Assembly (NCBI GenBank): GCA_035376985.1
Contig: DAOSSA010000006.1
Span: 1-64,000, forward strand
Origin: Brevifilum sp029548365
GTDB lineage: Bacteria; Chloroflexota; Anaerolineae; Anaerolineales; Anaerolineaceae
DNA length: 64,000 nt
Reading direction: 5' to 3'
Shown: positions 51,615 to 60,360 of the stretch, one piece after another
Position numbering within the stretch: the first letter of the stretch is position 1
How the letters are laid out: every line of letters starts with the position of its first letter
Made by a program: the position numbers and the translations under genes
The notes under the pieces: model-generated
What the model was told of the DNA's origin: nothing
What the model saw: only the letters and a program-made list of their open reading frames with translations
Database searches by the model: none

Positions 51615-53162
51615 ATGGCAAAAGATCAAATCCTGGCTATCGATAACGGTACGCAAAGCGTAAGAGCCTTAATTTTCAACTTAAAAGGGCAGTTAATCGC
51701 CAAAAAGAGGGTTCCTATCCAGCCTTATTACTCCGTAAAACCCGGTTGGGCTGAACAGGATCCAGGCGTGTTCTGGCAGGGCGTTTGCCAGGCGTGCCAG
51801 GAAATATGGACGATGGATGGTGTGGACAAAGATGCCATCGTCGGTGTGGGTTTGACCACCCAACGCTCCACGTTAATCAACCTGGACGAAAACCAGCAGC
51901 CCTTACGCCCGGCCATGGTCTGGCTGGATCAACGTCGCACCGAGGGGCTGCCGCCCGTAGGCGGTGTGTGGGGACTTTTGTTCAAATTAGCCGGCATGAG
52001 TGATACCGTCAGCTATTTTCAAGCCGAAGCCGAAGCCAATTGGATCAAAACCCATCAACCGGAAATTTGGAAAAAAACGGATAAATTCGTGCTGCTTTCT
52101 GGTTTTCTAACGCATAAGCTGGTAGGTAAAGTCATCGATTCCATCGGCTGCCAGGTGGGTTATCTCCCCTTTGATTATAAGAGCCAGGATTGGGCTAAAC
52201 CCTCCGACTGGAAATGGCAAGCGATCCGAATGGATCGGGGACTGCTGCCCGATCTTGTGCCGCCAGCCCAGTTGTTGGGGCACATCACCCGCGCGGCGGC
52301 TGAAGCAACCGGCATCCCAGAAGGCTTGCCGCTCATCGCCACCGCAGCCGATAAGGCAACGGAAGTGATCGGCGCGGGCTGCCTGGAACCGCACATCGGC
52401 TGCCTGAGCTTTGGCACCACGGCTACCATCAACACCACCCACACAAAATATACCGAGGTGATCCCCCTCATTCCGCCTTACCCGGCAGCCGTACCCGGCG
52501 CATACTCACTGGAAGTGCAGATCTACCGCGGCTTCTGGATGGTGAGCTGGTTCAAAGAGGAGTTTGGACTGGTTGAACGCAGAGAAGCCGAGAAACTGGG
52601 GGTTGAAGCCGAAGTTTTATTTGATAACTTGCTCCAAACCGTGCCCGCCGGCGCAGAAGGCCTCATGTTGCAGCCCTACTGGTCGCCGGGATTGAAGATC
52701 CCCGGGCCAGAAGCCAAAGGCGCGGTGATCGGCTTTGGCGATGTGCACACCCGCGCCCATTTTTACCGGGCGATCATCGAGGGGTTGGGTTATGCCCTGC
52801 TGGAAGGTATGCAGAGGACCGAAAAGCGTTCAAAGATCCCCATCACTGCGCTCAGGGTCGCTGGCGGCGGCAGTCAGAGCCCGGGCGTCATGCAAATCAC
52901 CGCTGATATTTTCGGGCTGCCCGTCACCCGCCCGCATGTGTACGAAGCCTCGGGGCTGGGGGCTGCCATCGATGTGGCTGTGGGGTTGAATCTGCACCCC
53001 GATTTCAATACAGCGGTTTCAGAAATGACGCACCTTGGGGATACCTTTGAGCCCGATCCACACCGCCACAAAATCTACACCGACCTGTACGAACGGGTTT
53101 ATCAGCACATGTACAAACGTTTACAGCCGCTCTACAATGAAATTCGGGAGATCGTCGCCTGA
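51615..53162 (+). CDS. FGGY-family carbohydrate kinase
   Basis: About 515 residues from ATG 51615 with GGAG at ideal spacing; TTG 51603 is unlikely. N-terminal I-D-N-G-T-Q-S-V-R-A-L, G-L-T-T-Q-R-S-T, W-L-D-Q-R-R, and A-T-A-A-D-K-A-T-E-V-I-G-A-G; C-terminal half has S-F-G-T-T-A-T-I and R-V-A-G-G-G-S-Q-S-P. The family phosphorylates glycerol, xylulose, gluconate and similar sugars; this branch is not typical GlpK, so the substrate is open. Its operon position after GlpD makes a glycerol-like or short polyol substrate likely. Confidence 0.9.
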   Translation: MAKDQILAIDNGTQSVRALIFNLKGQLIAKKRVPIQPYYSVKPGWAEQDPGVFWQGVCQACQEIWTMDGVDKDAIVGVGLTTQRSTLINLDENQQPLRPAMVWLDQRRTEGLPPVGGVWGLLFKLAGMSDTVSYFQAEAEANWIKTHQPEIWKKTDKFVLLSGFLTHKLVGKVIDSIGCQVGYLPFDYKSQDWAKPSDWKWQAIRMDRGLLPDLVPPAQLLGHITRAAAEATGIPEGLPLIATAADKATEVIGAGCLEPHIGCLSFGTTATINTTHTKYTEVIPLIPPYPAAVPGAYSLEVQIYRGFWMVSWFKEEFGLVERREAEKLGVEAEVLFDNLLQTVPAGAEGLMLQPYWSPGLKIPGPEAKGAVIGFGDVHTRAHFYRAIIEGLGYALLEGMQRTEKRSKIPITALRVAGGGSQSPGVMQITADIFGLPVTRPHVYEASGLGAAIDVAVGLNLHPDFNTAVSEMTHLGDTFEPDPHRHKIYTDLYERVYQHMYKRLQPLYNEIREIVA

Positions 53163-53204
53163 CCCGGGATTCATTTACGTAATCCCGGAAAGGATCAGAC
53201 CCTC

Positions 53205-53576
53205 ATGCCTGCTTTGGAAATTAACCAACAAATCACCTTTTTACATGCCAGCAACCTGGAAGAAACCCGCCGGTTTTATACGGATGTTTTAGGGCTGCCC
53301 CTGGCGCGCGAACAGAGCACCTGCCTGATTTTCAAAGTCACCCGGGAGGCCTACCTGGGCTTCTGCGAACATATCGAGCCGATTGAACCGGGTCGCAAGG
53401 TGATCCTGACCCTGGTCAGTGACGATGTCGATGGCTGGTATGCAGCCCTGCAAGCCAGGGGAGAAAGCCTCGTCAATCCACCCATCCACAACCCAAAATA
53501 TGGCATCTATCATTTCTTCATCATCGACCCGAACGGTTATTGGGTCGAAATTCAAAGATTTGACCAGCCGCTGTGA
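53205..53576 (+). CDS. VOC-superfamily (glyoxalase/dioxygenase-like) protein
   Basis: 123 residues, one VOC module: L-E-E-T-R-R-F-Y-T-D-V-L-G-L, then F-K-V-T-R-E-A-Y-L-G-F and D-P-N-G-Y-W-V-E-I-Q-R-F with the C-terminal metal Glu. VOC enzymes bind a divalent metal and act on vicinal oxygen groups, e.g. methylglyoxal adducts. In an operon that yields dihydroxyacetone phosphate, a methylglyoxal or related detoxification role is possible but not shown. Confidence 0.85.
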   Translation: MPALEINQQITFLHASNLEETRRFYTDVLGLPLAREQSTCLIFKVTREAYLGFCEHIEPIEPGRKVILTLVSDDVDGWYAALQARGESLVNPPIHNPKYGIYHFFIIDPNGYWVEIQRFDQPL

Positions 53577-53665
53577 AAACAGCTCAGGCTTGAGCAATCG
53601 AAAGCCAACGCCTGACAGCGATCTGGCCAAAACAAACACATTCAACACACAATCGGAGTGACATC

Positions 53666-54931
53666 ATGACCTCTTATACCCTGCCCTATGGGCATGAACA
53701 CATCAGCATTGAAGTTCCGGCGACATGGCAGGTCGACCAGCTCGAACCCCAGCCTGGTGATCCCCTGCCCGATCCTGACCGGGCGATCATCGAAGCGCTG
53801 CATTCCCCCATGGGCGCAATCGGCTGGGAGAAATTCGTTGGGGCAAAAACTGTCGGCATCGCCATCAACGACAAGACCCGTCCCGTTCCCAAACCCAACC
53901 CGATTGTTCACCTGCTCAACCACCTTGAAGGGCTCTGGTTCGCACCCGACCAGATCACCCTGTTTGTTGGCAGCGGCACCCACACGCCGATGACTCCCGA
54001 TGAACTGCCGCAAATTTTAGACCAATCCATCATCGAACGGTTCAAAATTCAAGCCCATGACTGCGACCGCTCGCCGTTGATCGACCTGGGTAAAAGCAAC
54101 TACGGCAACCCGATCCAAATCAACGCAGATTTTTACAACTGTGACCTGAAGTTTTCCGTGGGCAATATCGAACCCCATCATTTTATGGGCTTTTCCGGCG
54201 GCATCAAAACGGCTGCCATCGGCCTGGCGGGGCGCGCCACCATTGATTCCAACCACGCCGGGCTCACCCATCCCCATGCACGCACCGGTGAATACAACAT
54301 CAACCCTTTACGCCAGGAAATTGAGGAGATCGGTCACAAATCCGGCGTCCAATTTTCTCTGGGCACGGTTTTGGATGAGCGCAAACGCGTCCTTAAAGTC
54401 TTTTTCGGATCGCCCCTTGCCGTCATGGATGCCGCGATCCCCTTTGTAAGGCAGTCCTTCGGCGTGGAGGTTTCCGCGCCTTATGACCTGGTAATCGCCT
54501 CGCCGGGCGGCGCGCCCAAGGACATCAACCTCTACCAGAGTCAAAAAGGTCTCACCCATGCTTCCCGCATCACTCGCGATGGCGGCTGGGTGTTCTTGTT
54601 AGCCGCCTGCCCGGAGGGATCCGGCAGCGCCAGCTATGAGGACTACATCCTCAACGCAGATTCGCACCCGGCTGTCATCGATCATTTTCAATCCGGCTAT
54701 TTTCAAGTCGGACCGCACAAAGCCCTGCAAATTGCCCGCGAAGCCGTGCGCATCAACATCGTGCTGGTATCAGATATCCCTCCGAATACCGTCAAAACCT
54801 GGAAACTTACTCCCAGCAAGCCCGAATTGATAAACGATTTGATCTCCTGGATCAGTAACCAGATTCCTGCAGACGCCCGGGTAGCCATCCTGCCCGCTGC
54901 AACCCGGACAATGACCGAGGTTAGAAAATGA
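53666..54931 (+). CDS. LarA-like nickel-pincer 2-hydroxyacid racemase/epimerase
   Basis: 421 residues. It has the LarA residues: His106 in G-S-G-T-H-T-P, His171/His172 in E-P-H-H-F-M-G-F-S-G-G-I-K with Lys181 (the cofactor-linked lysine in the family) and His197 in D-S-N-H-A-G. LarA enzymes racemise or epimerise 2-hydroxyacids using the nickel-pincer nucleotide cofactor. The larB, larC and larE genes for that cofactor are not in this window. It lies in the glycerol-phosphate operon and its start follows GGAGTGACATC. The hydroxyacid substrate is unknown; lactate or glycerate-like acids fit the neighbourhood. Confidence 0.9.
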   Translation: MTSYTLPYGHEHISIEVPATWQVDQLEPQPGDPLPDPDRAIIEALHSPMGAIGWEKFVGAKTVGIAINDKTRPVPKPNPIVHLLNHLEGLWFAPDQITLFVGSGTHTPMTPDELPQILDQSIIERFKIQAHDCDRSPLIDLGKSNYGNPIQINADFYNCDLKFSVGNIEPHHFMGFSGGIKTAAIGLAGRATIDSNHAGLTHPHARTGEYNINPLRQEIEEIGHKSGVQFSLGTVLDERKRVLKVFFGSPLAVMDAAIPFVRQSFGVEVSAPYDLVIASPGGAPKDINLYQSQKGLTHASRITRDGGWVFLLAACPEGSGSASYEDYILNADSHPAVIDHFQSGYFQVGPHKALQIAREAVRINIVLVSDIPPNTVKTWKLTPSKPELINDLISWISNQIPADARVAILPAATRTMTEVRK

Positions 54932-55716
54932 CGAACCCTGATTTCATCAAAAACCCCCACCTTGACGGCGACGATTTTTTCTGGCAAGGCAACCGAGCCG
55001 GCATCCTTTTGATCCATGGGTTCACCGCCACCACCGCTGAAGTCAGGCCCCTGGCAATCAAGCTTCATGAGGAGGGATTCACCGTTGCCGCTCCGCTGCT
55101 GCCCGGGCACGGAACTCACCCCGATGACCTGAACCGCGCCACCTGGTCGATGTGGGTTGAAAAGGTCAAACAATTCTATGAGAAACTCATCCCACACTGC
55201 GACCGGATTTATGTCGGCGGTGAATCCATGGGCGGTTTGTTAGCGCTTGAGCTGGCGGGTCAGCACCCTGAGATCCGCGCTTTATTCTTGTTTGCCCCAG
55301 CACTGAAAGTGAAAAATTTATGGCTTTCCAGAATTTTATGGCCGTTCATCAAATACCTGGTAAAAGAGGATAAGGATGATGGCCTGCCCTGGAAAGGCTA
55401 TACGGTTCAGCCGCTCAGAGGGGCAGCCGAGCTGCATAAACTCCAAAACCACGCCCGGCGCAACCTGCCGAAAATCGCCCAGCCCGTGGTGATCTTCACC
55501 GGTGAGCATGACAACACCATCGCTCCTCAGTCCGCCGGATTGATCCTGGATAAAATCGGCTCGAAGTTAAAATATCAAATCCACCTGGAGAACTCCGGGC
55601 ATTGTGTGATTCTTGATTCCGAGCTGGATGAGATTTATGGCCATATGCTGCGCCTGATCAAAACCGATTTTGCACAGGACCCAACCTCGCCCACCTTCAA
55701 GACGCCATTACCGTAA
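54928..55716 (+). CDS. Alpha/beta hydrolase (carboxylesterase / monoacylglycerol lipase-like)
   Basis: 262 residues. I-L-L-I-H-G-F-T-A-T-T forms the oxyanion region, the nucleophile elbow is G-G-E-S-M-G-G-L, Asp lies in F-T-G-E-H-D-N-T and His in L-E-N-S-G-H-C-V. It resembles Est30-type carboxylesterases. Its ATG overlaps the LarA stop by 4 bases (ATGA), so it is translationally coupled. It may release glycerol or alkylglycerol from an ester, feeding the upstream enzymes (inference). Confidence 0.92.
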   Translation: MTNPDFIKNPHLDGDDFFWQGNRAGILLIHGFTATTAEVRPLAIKLHEEGFTVAAPLLPGHGTHPDDLNRATWSMWVEKVKQFYEKLIPHCDRIYVGGESMGGLLALELAGQHPEIRALFLFAPALKVKNLWLSRILWPFIKYLVKEDKDDGLPWKGYTVQPLRGAAELHKLQNHARRNLPKIAQPVVIFTGEHDNTIAPQSAGLILDKIGSKLKYQIHLENSGHCVILDSELDEIYGHMLRLIKTDFAQDPTSPTFKTPLP

Positions 55717-55826
55717 ACAACAACCTGTGAGCAATAAGAGAAAATAACGGTTTCCCGCCAGGCGCTGCCCGGGTAAATTTTTTGGTTTACTCAACCAGGG
55801 GAAAATCACATCCCTCGCTTAATAAA

Positions 55827-55855
55827 TTGACAACAGCGGTACAACGCGGTAAACT
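55827..55855 (+). promoter_or_regulatory. Promoter of the ABC exporter pair
   Basis: A perfect TTGACA (55827-55832), 17-base spacer and TAAACT (55850-55855). The spacer and -10 contain two GCGGTA direct repeats (AGCGGTACAACGCGGTAAAC), a possible regulator site. The leader is about 155 bases and holds no gene. Confidence 0.65.
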
Positions 55856-56017
55856 TGTCCCTCGGGAACAATTCCAAGTGCAAGCCTCACTGTTTTGTGA
55901 AAAACGGTCCTGCGGTCACTGCTTCTGCGGGCCGAGATATCGTTATTCTCTCAAACACCAGTTACAGCGTCGTTGCCTGGCCCTGACGGAAGAACCATTA
56001 CTGGAGTGAATATTTTT

Positions 56018-57832
56018 ATGTCTGCAAATACATATTATGACGTTGATTTAAGTCAAAACTTAACCAAAAACCGCTTTATTGGCTTAATGCGGGTCATGAA
56101 GGGCTACCGAGTTCTGTATTTAGGCGCCATCATCGCCCTGGCAATCGCGGCCACCGCCCGCACGGGGATTTACCTGGTGCTGCGCCGCTTCATCGATGAG
56201 ATCGTTGTCCCTCGTAATTTCGGTTCAGATATGATCCTCATCATCGGCTTATATATCGGGATGGCGCTGCTGCAGGGAACCTTCACCTTTATCTCGGGCT
56301 GGCTGGCTGCCAGAGTTGCTGAGGGGACCACGCGCCGTTTGCGCAATTTCTTGTATGACCACCTGCAGCGACTGCCCTATGCCTACCATGCAGAAGCCAA
56401 AACCGGAGACCTGATCTCGCGCGCCACCTCAGACATCGATGCCGTCAACCGATTTTTCGCCGATCAGGCGATCGGCATCGGGCGCATCATCCTGATATTT
56501 GTGATCAATTTTATCGCCATCATGCAATTACACCCCCGCCTGGCATGGACGTCTGTGATCGCCATCCCAGCCATCATTGCGGTCTCCCTGTTCTTTTTCT
56601 CACGCGTATCCAAAGCCTATGAAGCCTACCAGGAACAGGAAGCAACCCTCAGCAACCGCTTGCAAGAAAACCTGACCGGCGTTCGGGTGGTCAAAGCCTT
56701 TGCCCGCCAGGGCTACGAATCCTACAAATTTGACCAGGAAAACTGGCACAAATTCAGTCTTGGTCGGCGTTTGCTCTCAATCGAGTCGTTGTTCTGGCCG
56801 ATATCCGATATTATCTGCGGCGCACAACTGCTCGCCTCCTATTTCACTGGCGCCATCATGGCATTAAACGGTGAGATCACCGTTGGCACCTACATGGCGT
56901 TTATCGCCCTGGTCATCTGGATCATCTGGCCGATGCGCAACCTGGGACGCTTGATCGTTCAGACCTCTACAGGGATGGTTTCCTATAAGCGTGTGGCTGA
57001 ACTGCTGGAAGAAAAACGCGAGCCCCTCCTGGAAGGCGATTACCAGCCCGATGGCGACCTGGGCGGAGAAATTGTTTTCAAAGACGTCAGCTTTGAATAC
57101 GAACCGGGCCAACTCGTACTCAACAAAGTGAATTTTTCCTGCAGCCCGGGCGCTGTGATCGCCCTGTTAGGCTCCACCGGTTCGGGCAAGACCACCCTGG
57201 TCAACCTGCTGCCGCGGTTTTATGACCCCACCGCCGGCTTGATCACGCTGGATGGCGTTGATATCACCAGGTATCCGCGCAAGTATTTACGTTCGCAAAT
57301 CGGCATCGTGGAGCAGGAACCGTTCTTATTCTCACGCTCGATTCGTGAAAACATCACCTACGGCGTCCATCGCCAAGTTTCGGAGGAAGAAATTGTCCAG
57401 GCAGCCCAATTTGCAGCCATCCACGACGTCATCCTGGAATTCCCCAAGGGTTACGACACCCTGGTCGGCGAGCGCGGCGTGACCCTTTCAGGCGGTCAGA
57501 AACAACGGCTGGCGATCGCCCGCGCGGTATTGAAAAATCCACGCATCCTGATCCTGGATGATTCCACTTCCAGCGTGGACACAGAAACCGAAATGCACAT
57601 CCGGGCAGCCCTGGAGCGGCTGATGCAAACCCGCACCACGTTCATCATTGCCCACCGCATCCAGAGCGTGATGGATGCTGACCTGATCCTGGTCTTTGAC
57701 AGGGGAGAGATCGTGCAGCTGGGCACCCATCAACAGCTGATGCAGACCAGCGGCATGTACCAGGATATTTTCAATATTCAAACCAGGATCGAACTTGAAT
57801 TAGAAAAGGAAATTTCAGGTGTCAACATTTGA
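56018..57832 (+). CDS. ABC exporter subunit 1 (fused TMD-NBD, degenerate Walker B)
   Basis: About 604 residues from ATG 56018. Six transmembrane segments (about 30-320) and an ATP-binding domain: Walker A G-S-T-G-S-G-K-T-T, Q-loop, intact signature L-S-G-G-Q, H-loop A-H-R-I. The Walker B reads I-L-I-L-D-D-S-T-S-S-V-D with Asp instead of the catalytic Glu. This half should therefore form the degenerate site together with the signature of subunit 2. Drug/lipid-type exporter; substrate unknown. The next gene overlaps its end by 14 bases. Confidence 0.94.
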   Translation: MSANTYYDVDLSQNLTKNRFIGLMRVMKGYRVLYLGAIIALAIAATARTGIYLVLRRFIDEIVVPRNFGSDMILIIGLYIGMALLQGTFTFISGWLAARVAEGTTRRLRNFLYDHLQRLPYAYHAEAKTGDLISRATSDIDAVNRFFADQAIGIGRIILIFVINFIAIMQLHPRLAWTSVIAIPAIIAVSLFFFSRVSKAYEAYQEQEATLSNRLQENLTGVRVVKAFARQGYESYKFDQENWHKFSLGRRLLSIESLFWPISDIICGAQLLASYFTGAIMALNGEITVGTYMAFIALVIWIIWPMRNLGRLIVQTSTGMVSYKRVAELLEEKREPLLEGDYQPDGDLGGEIVFKDVSFEYEPGQLVLNKVNFSCSPGAVIALLGSTGSGKTTLVNLLPRFYDPTAGLITLDGVDITRYPRKYLRSQIGIVEQEPFLFSRSIRENITYGVHRQVSEEEIVQAAQFAAIHDVILEFPKGYDTLVGERGVTLSGGQKQRLAIARAVLKNPRILILDDSTSSVDTETEMHIRAALERLMQTRTTFIIAHRIQSVMDADLILVFDRGEIVQLGTHQQLMQTSGMYQDIFNIQTRIELELEKEISGVNI

Positions 57833-59621
57833 CGAATTTGAAGAAAAAGATTATGGCAAGTTGAGCACGCCCATCCTGCGGCGTTTGCTCCTCCTTTTAA
57901 AGCCTCACTGGCGCTGGGTAGCCGGGTTCTTGCTGAGCATCGCCCTGGTCTCTGTCATTGACGCGTATACCACCTATCTGAGCTCCCAAATCATCGATGA
58001 GGGCATTCGCGCTGGCAGCCGCGATGCGATTGTGCGCATTATTCTCATCTACGGCGGCGTCATGCTGTTCCAGGCTTTGCTGTCCTTTAGTTTTATTTAC
58101 TTAACCGGCGTGTTAGGAGAGCGTGTGCGCTATGACATGCGCAAACAAATGTTCAACCACCTGCAGAGCCTTTCGCTATCGTATTTCAGCAAGACGCCGG
58201 TCGGCTGGATCATGGCGCGCCTGACCTCAGATACCGAACGCCTGGCTGAGTTGATCACCTGGGGCTTGCTGGATATCACCTGGGCGATCGTCAACATCGC
58301 CACTGCCGCCGTGTTCATGTTCATCATCAATGCCAATTTGGCAGTGATTGTGCTGGCGATGCTGCCGTTTTTAGCCATCGTCGCTTACCAGTTCCGCATT
58401 CGCATCCTCTACCACTACCGTCTTTCGCGCAAGATGAATTCAAAAATCACCGGCGCATTCAACGAAGGGATCACCGGCGTGCGCGTCATCAAAGCCCTCT
58501 CACGGGAAGATGCCAACCTGGCTGAATTCAGTGAGCTGACGGATGGCATGTACAATGCCAGCTACCGGGCAGCCTGGCTTTCAGCGCTGTTTTTGCCCAC
58601 CGTTCAGTTGATCAGCGCCTTCGTGCTGGGCTTCGTCCTGTGGCGCGGCGGACTCCAGGTTGAAATCGGCATGATTACCGTCGGCGGCATTCAGGCTTTT
58701 GTCTCCTATGTCACCTTCATCATGTGGCCAATTCAGGATATGGCTCGGGTTTATGCCCAGATGCAAAATGCAGTCGCCTCCGCTGAACGCATCTTTCACC
58801 TGATTGATACGGAACCGGTCGTCAAAAATCGCGCCCGAACGATCACGGCTGAAACCCTCTCAGGCGACATCCGCTTTGAGGATGTTCACTTTCATTATGA
58901 ATCCGATGACCCGGTGATCAAAGGATTGACCTTTCATGTTAACCAGGGCGACACCGTGGCGCTGGTTGGACCAACGGGCGGAGGAAAGACCACCATCGTC
59001 AACCTTTTATGCCGTTTTTACGAGCCCACCTCCGGCGCCATTTACCTCAACAATATCGATTATTTAGACATGAAACTTGAGGACATTCAATCGCGCATTG
59101 GCATGGTTTTGCAAACGCCGCACCTTTTTTCCGGATCGATCAGCGAGAACATCCGTTATGGGCGCTTGAACGCCACCGATGAAGATATTGAAGACGCCGC
59201 AAAAATGGCTGGTGCGCATGACTTCATCATGACCTTCGAAAAAGGCTACCAGCAGGACGTCGGCGAGGGTGGAAATTTGCTCTCGGTCGGTCAGAAGCAG
59301 CTCATCAGCATTGCACGCGCAATTTTGGCGCAGCCCGAGCTGTTCATCATGGATGAAGCCACCAGTTCTGTGGACACGCTGACCGAAACGCTGATTCAGC
59401 GCGGCATGGAACAATTGATGACCGGTCGCACCAGTTTTGTGATCGCCCACCGGCTTTCTACCATCAAACGCGCCAACAAGATCATCGTCATCGAAGATGG
59501 GCAGATCCACGAGATGGGTACCCACCGGGAATTGATCAACCTGAAGGGAAAGTATTACAACCTGTACACGCGCCAGTTCCGCCAGGAGCTTGAAGCCCAG
59601 TACGACGTTTTTACGCAATAG
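57819..59621 (+). CDS. ABC exporter subunit 2 (fused TMD-NBD, degenerate signature)
   Basis: 600 residues, GTG start inside the end of subunit 1. Six transmembrane segments (about 30-320). ATP-binding domain: Walker A G-P-T-G-G-G-K-T-T, Walker B L-F-I-M-D-E-A-T-S-S-V-D with the catalytic Glu, H-loop A-H-R-L, but the signature reads L-S-V-G-Q instead of L-S-G-G-Q. In the dimer that altered signature faces the Asp-for-Glu site of subunit 1, so both changes fall in one composite site and the other stays canonical. This is the pattern of heterodimeric exporters such as TM287/288 or BmrCD (known family behaviour). Confidence 0.94.
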   Translation: MSTFDEFEEKDYGKLSTPILRRLLLLLKPHWRWVAGFLLSIALVSVIDAYTTYLSSQIIDEGIRAGSRDAIVRIILIYGGVMLFQALLSFSFIYLTGVLGERVRYDMRKQMFNHLQSLSLSYFSKTPVGWIMARLTSDTERLAELITWGLLDITWAIVNIATAAVFMFIINANLAVIVLAMLPFLAIVAYQFRIRILYHYRLSRKMNSKITGAFNEGITGVRVIKALSREDANLAEFSELTDGMYNASYRAAWLSALFLPTVQLISAFVLGFVLWRGGLQVEIGMITVGGIQAFVSYVTFIMWPIQDMARVYAQMQNAVASAERIFHLIDTEPVVKNRARTITAETLSGDIRFEDVHFHYESDDPVIKGLTFHVNQGDTVALVGPTGGGKTTIVNLLCRFYEPTSGAIYLNNIDYLDMKLEDIQSRIGMVLQTPHLFSGSISENIRYGRLNATDEDIEDAAKMAGAHDFIMTFEKGYQQDVGEGGNLLSVGQKQLISIARAILAQPELFIMDEATSSVDTLTETLIQRGMEQLMTGRTSFVIAHRLSTIKRANKIIVIEDGQIHEMGTHRELINLKGKYYNLYTRQFRQELEAQYDVFTQ

Positions 59622-59689
59622 GGATTAGGTAAGGAATTAGGAATTAGGAATCAGGAATCAGGAATTAGGAACCAGGAACCAGGAATCGG
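59622..59689. repeat. Tandem heptamer repeat, GGAATTA/GGAATCA/GGAACCA type
   Basis: About eight imperfect copies of a 7-base unit GGAAYYA run directly after the ABC gene stop. No coding potential. Confidence 0.8.
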
Positions 59690-59755
59690 TGTACTGCAGT
59701 TTTTTTCCTTCCAAACTCTAAGCTCCAAGTTCTAAGCTCTATCACCTACCAGCAA

Positions 59756-59850
59756 CAAACTATGCAATCCCTGAAGCGCAGCGGAACCCCTGTAGCGAAG
59801 CGAAAGGGGCTGAGCGAAGGCGCTCAAAGAGTGCTGCGCGAAGCGGGATC
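59756..59850. repeat. GC-rich hairpin-forming segment (REP-like)
   Basis: Contains repeated GCGAAGC/GAGCGAAGG words and a short hairpin ACCCCT...AAGGGG. It resembles short interspersed palindromic elements; a single copy in this window prevents stronger classification. Confidence 0.45.
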
Positions 59851-59851
59851 A

Positions 59852-59909
59852 GCTACGAGCTACCAGCTACCTACTACCTGCTACCTGCTACCTACTACCT
59901 ACTACCTAC
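59852..59909. repeat. Tandem heptamer repeat, CTACCTA/CTACCTG type
   Basis: About eight imperfect copies of a 7-base unit (CTACCWR) end just before the cupin start codon at 59916. Confidence 0.8.
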
Positions 59910-59915
59910 ATAACA

Positions 59916-60293
59916 ATGAAAACGATAAGAAACCACAACCATCCCCAACCCATCCACACCGCCAGCGGTGAAATCATCCAGGAATTGCTTGGGCTCGTAG
60001 CCGGTGGCGTCAACAGCCACAGCCTGGCGCGCGTCACCATCCCGCCCGGGAAATCTTGCCTACCCCACTTCCACAAAATTTCCGACGAATCCTACCTGAT
60101 CCTTTCCGGCACGGCCACCATGTTAATCAACGGGGTTGAATTTATCCTCCACCCCTGGGAATCCGTCCTGATCGAACCGATGGATGTGCACCGGGTCTTC
60201 AATCACAGCGATGAAGACCTGGTCTTCCTAGCTGCGTGCGTGCCAGCCTGGCAACCAGGCGATTCCTTCGACGTTGAAACACATCAACCTTAA
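59916..60293 (+). CDS. Cupin-domain protein
   Basis: 125 residues with one cupin fold: motif 1 P-H-F-H-K-I-S-D-E-S-Y-L-I-L-S-G-T-A, motif 2 P-M-D-V-H-R-V-F-N-H. Metal ligands His, His, Glu and His are present. The likely role is a small-molecule binding or isomerase/dioxygenase function, not resolved. No ribosome binding site is visible and the start lies directly after a tandem repeat, so the start could be elsewhere, but the fold is complete from residue ~15. Confidence 0.82.
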   Translation: MKTIRNHNHPQPIHTASGEIIQELLGLVAGGVNSHSLARVTIPPGKSCLPHFHKISDESYLILSGTATMLINGVEFILHPWESVLIEPMDVHRVFNHSDEDLVFLAACVPAWQPGDSFDVETHQP

Positions 60294-60360
60294 TGAAATT
60301 TGCGGTTAATTAATCCACTCCGCTGATCCGCTTGCTGAACGAAAATGCGGTGCGAATCGA

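Noticed and set aside
55782..56009. Open frame of 75 codons with C-G-H-C-F-C before the ABC exporter
   Set aside because: It lies in the leader after a strong promoter, has no family similarity and no ribosome binding site.
59622..59915. CRISPR array
   Set aside because: The repeats are 7-base tandem units without unique spacers of constant length, and no cas genes are nearby.
59762..59971. Open frame of about 69 codons across the repeat region
   Set aside because: It is made of hairpin and heptamer repeats (Tyr/Leu/Pro/Thr pattern) and ends inside the cupin gene in another frame; not a gene.
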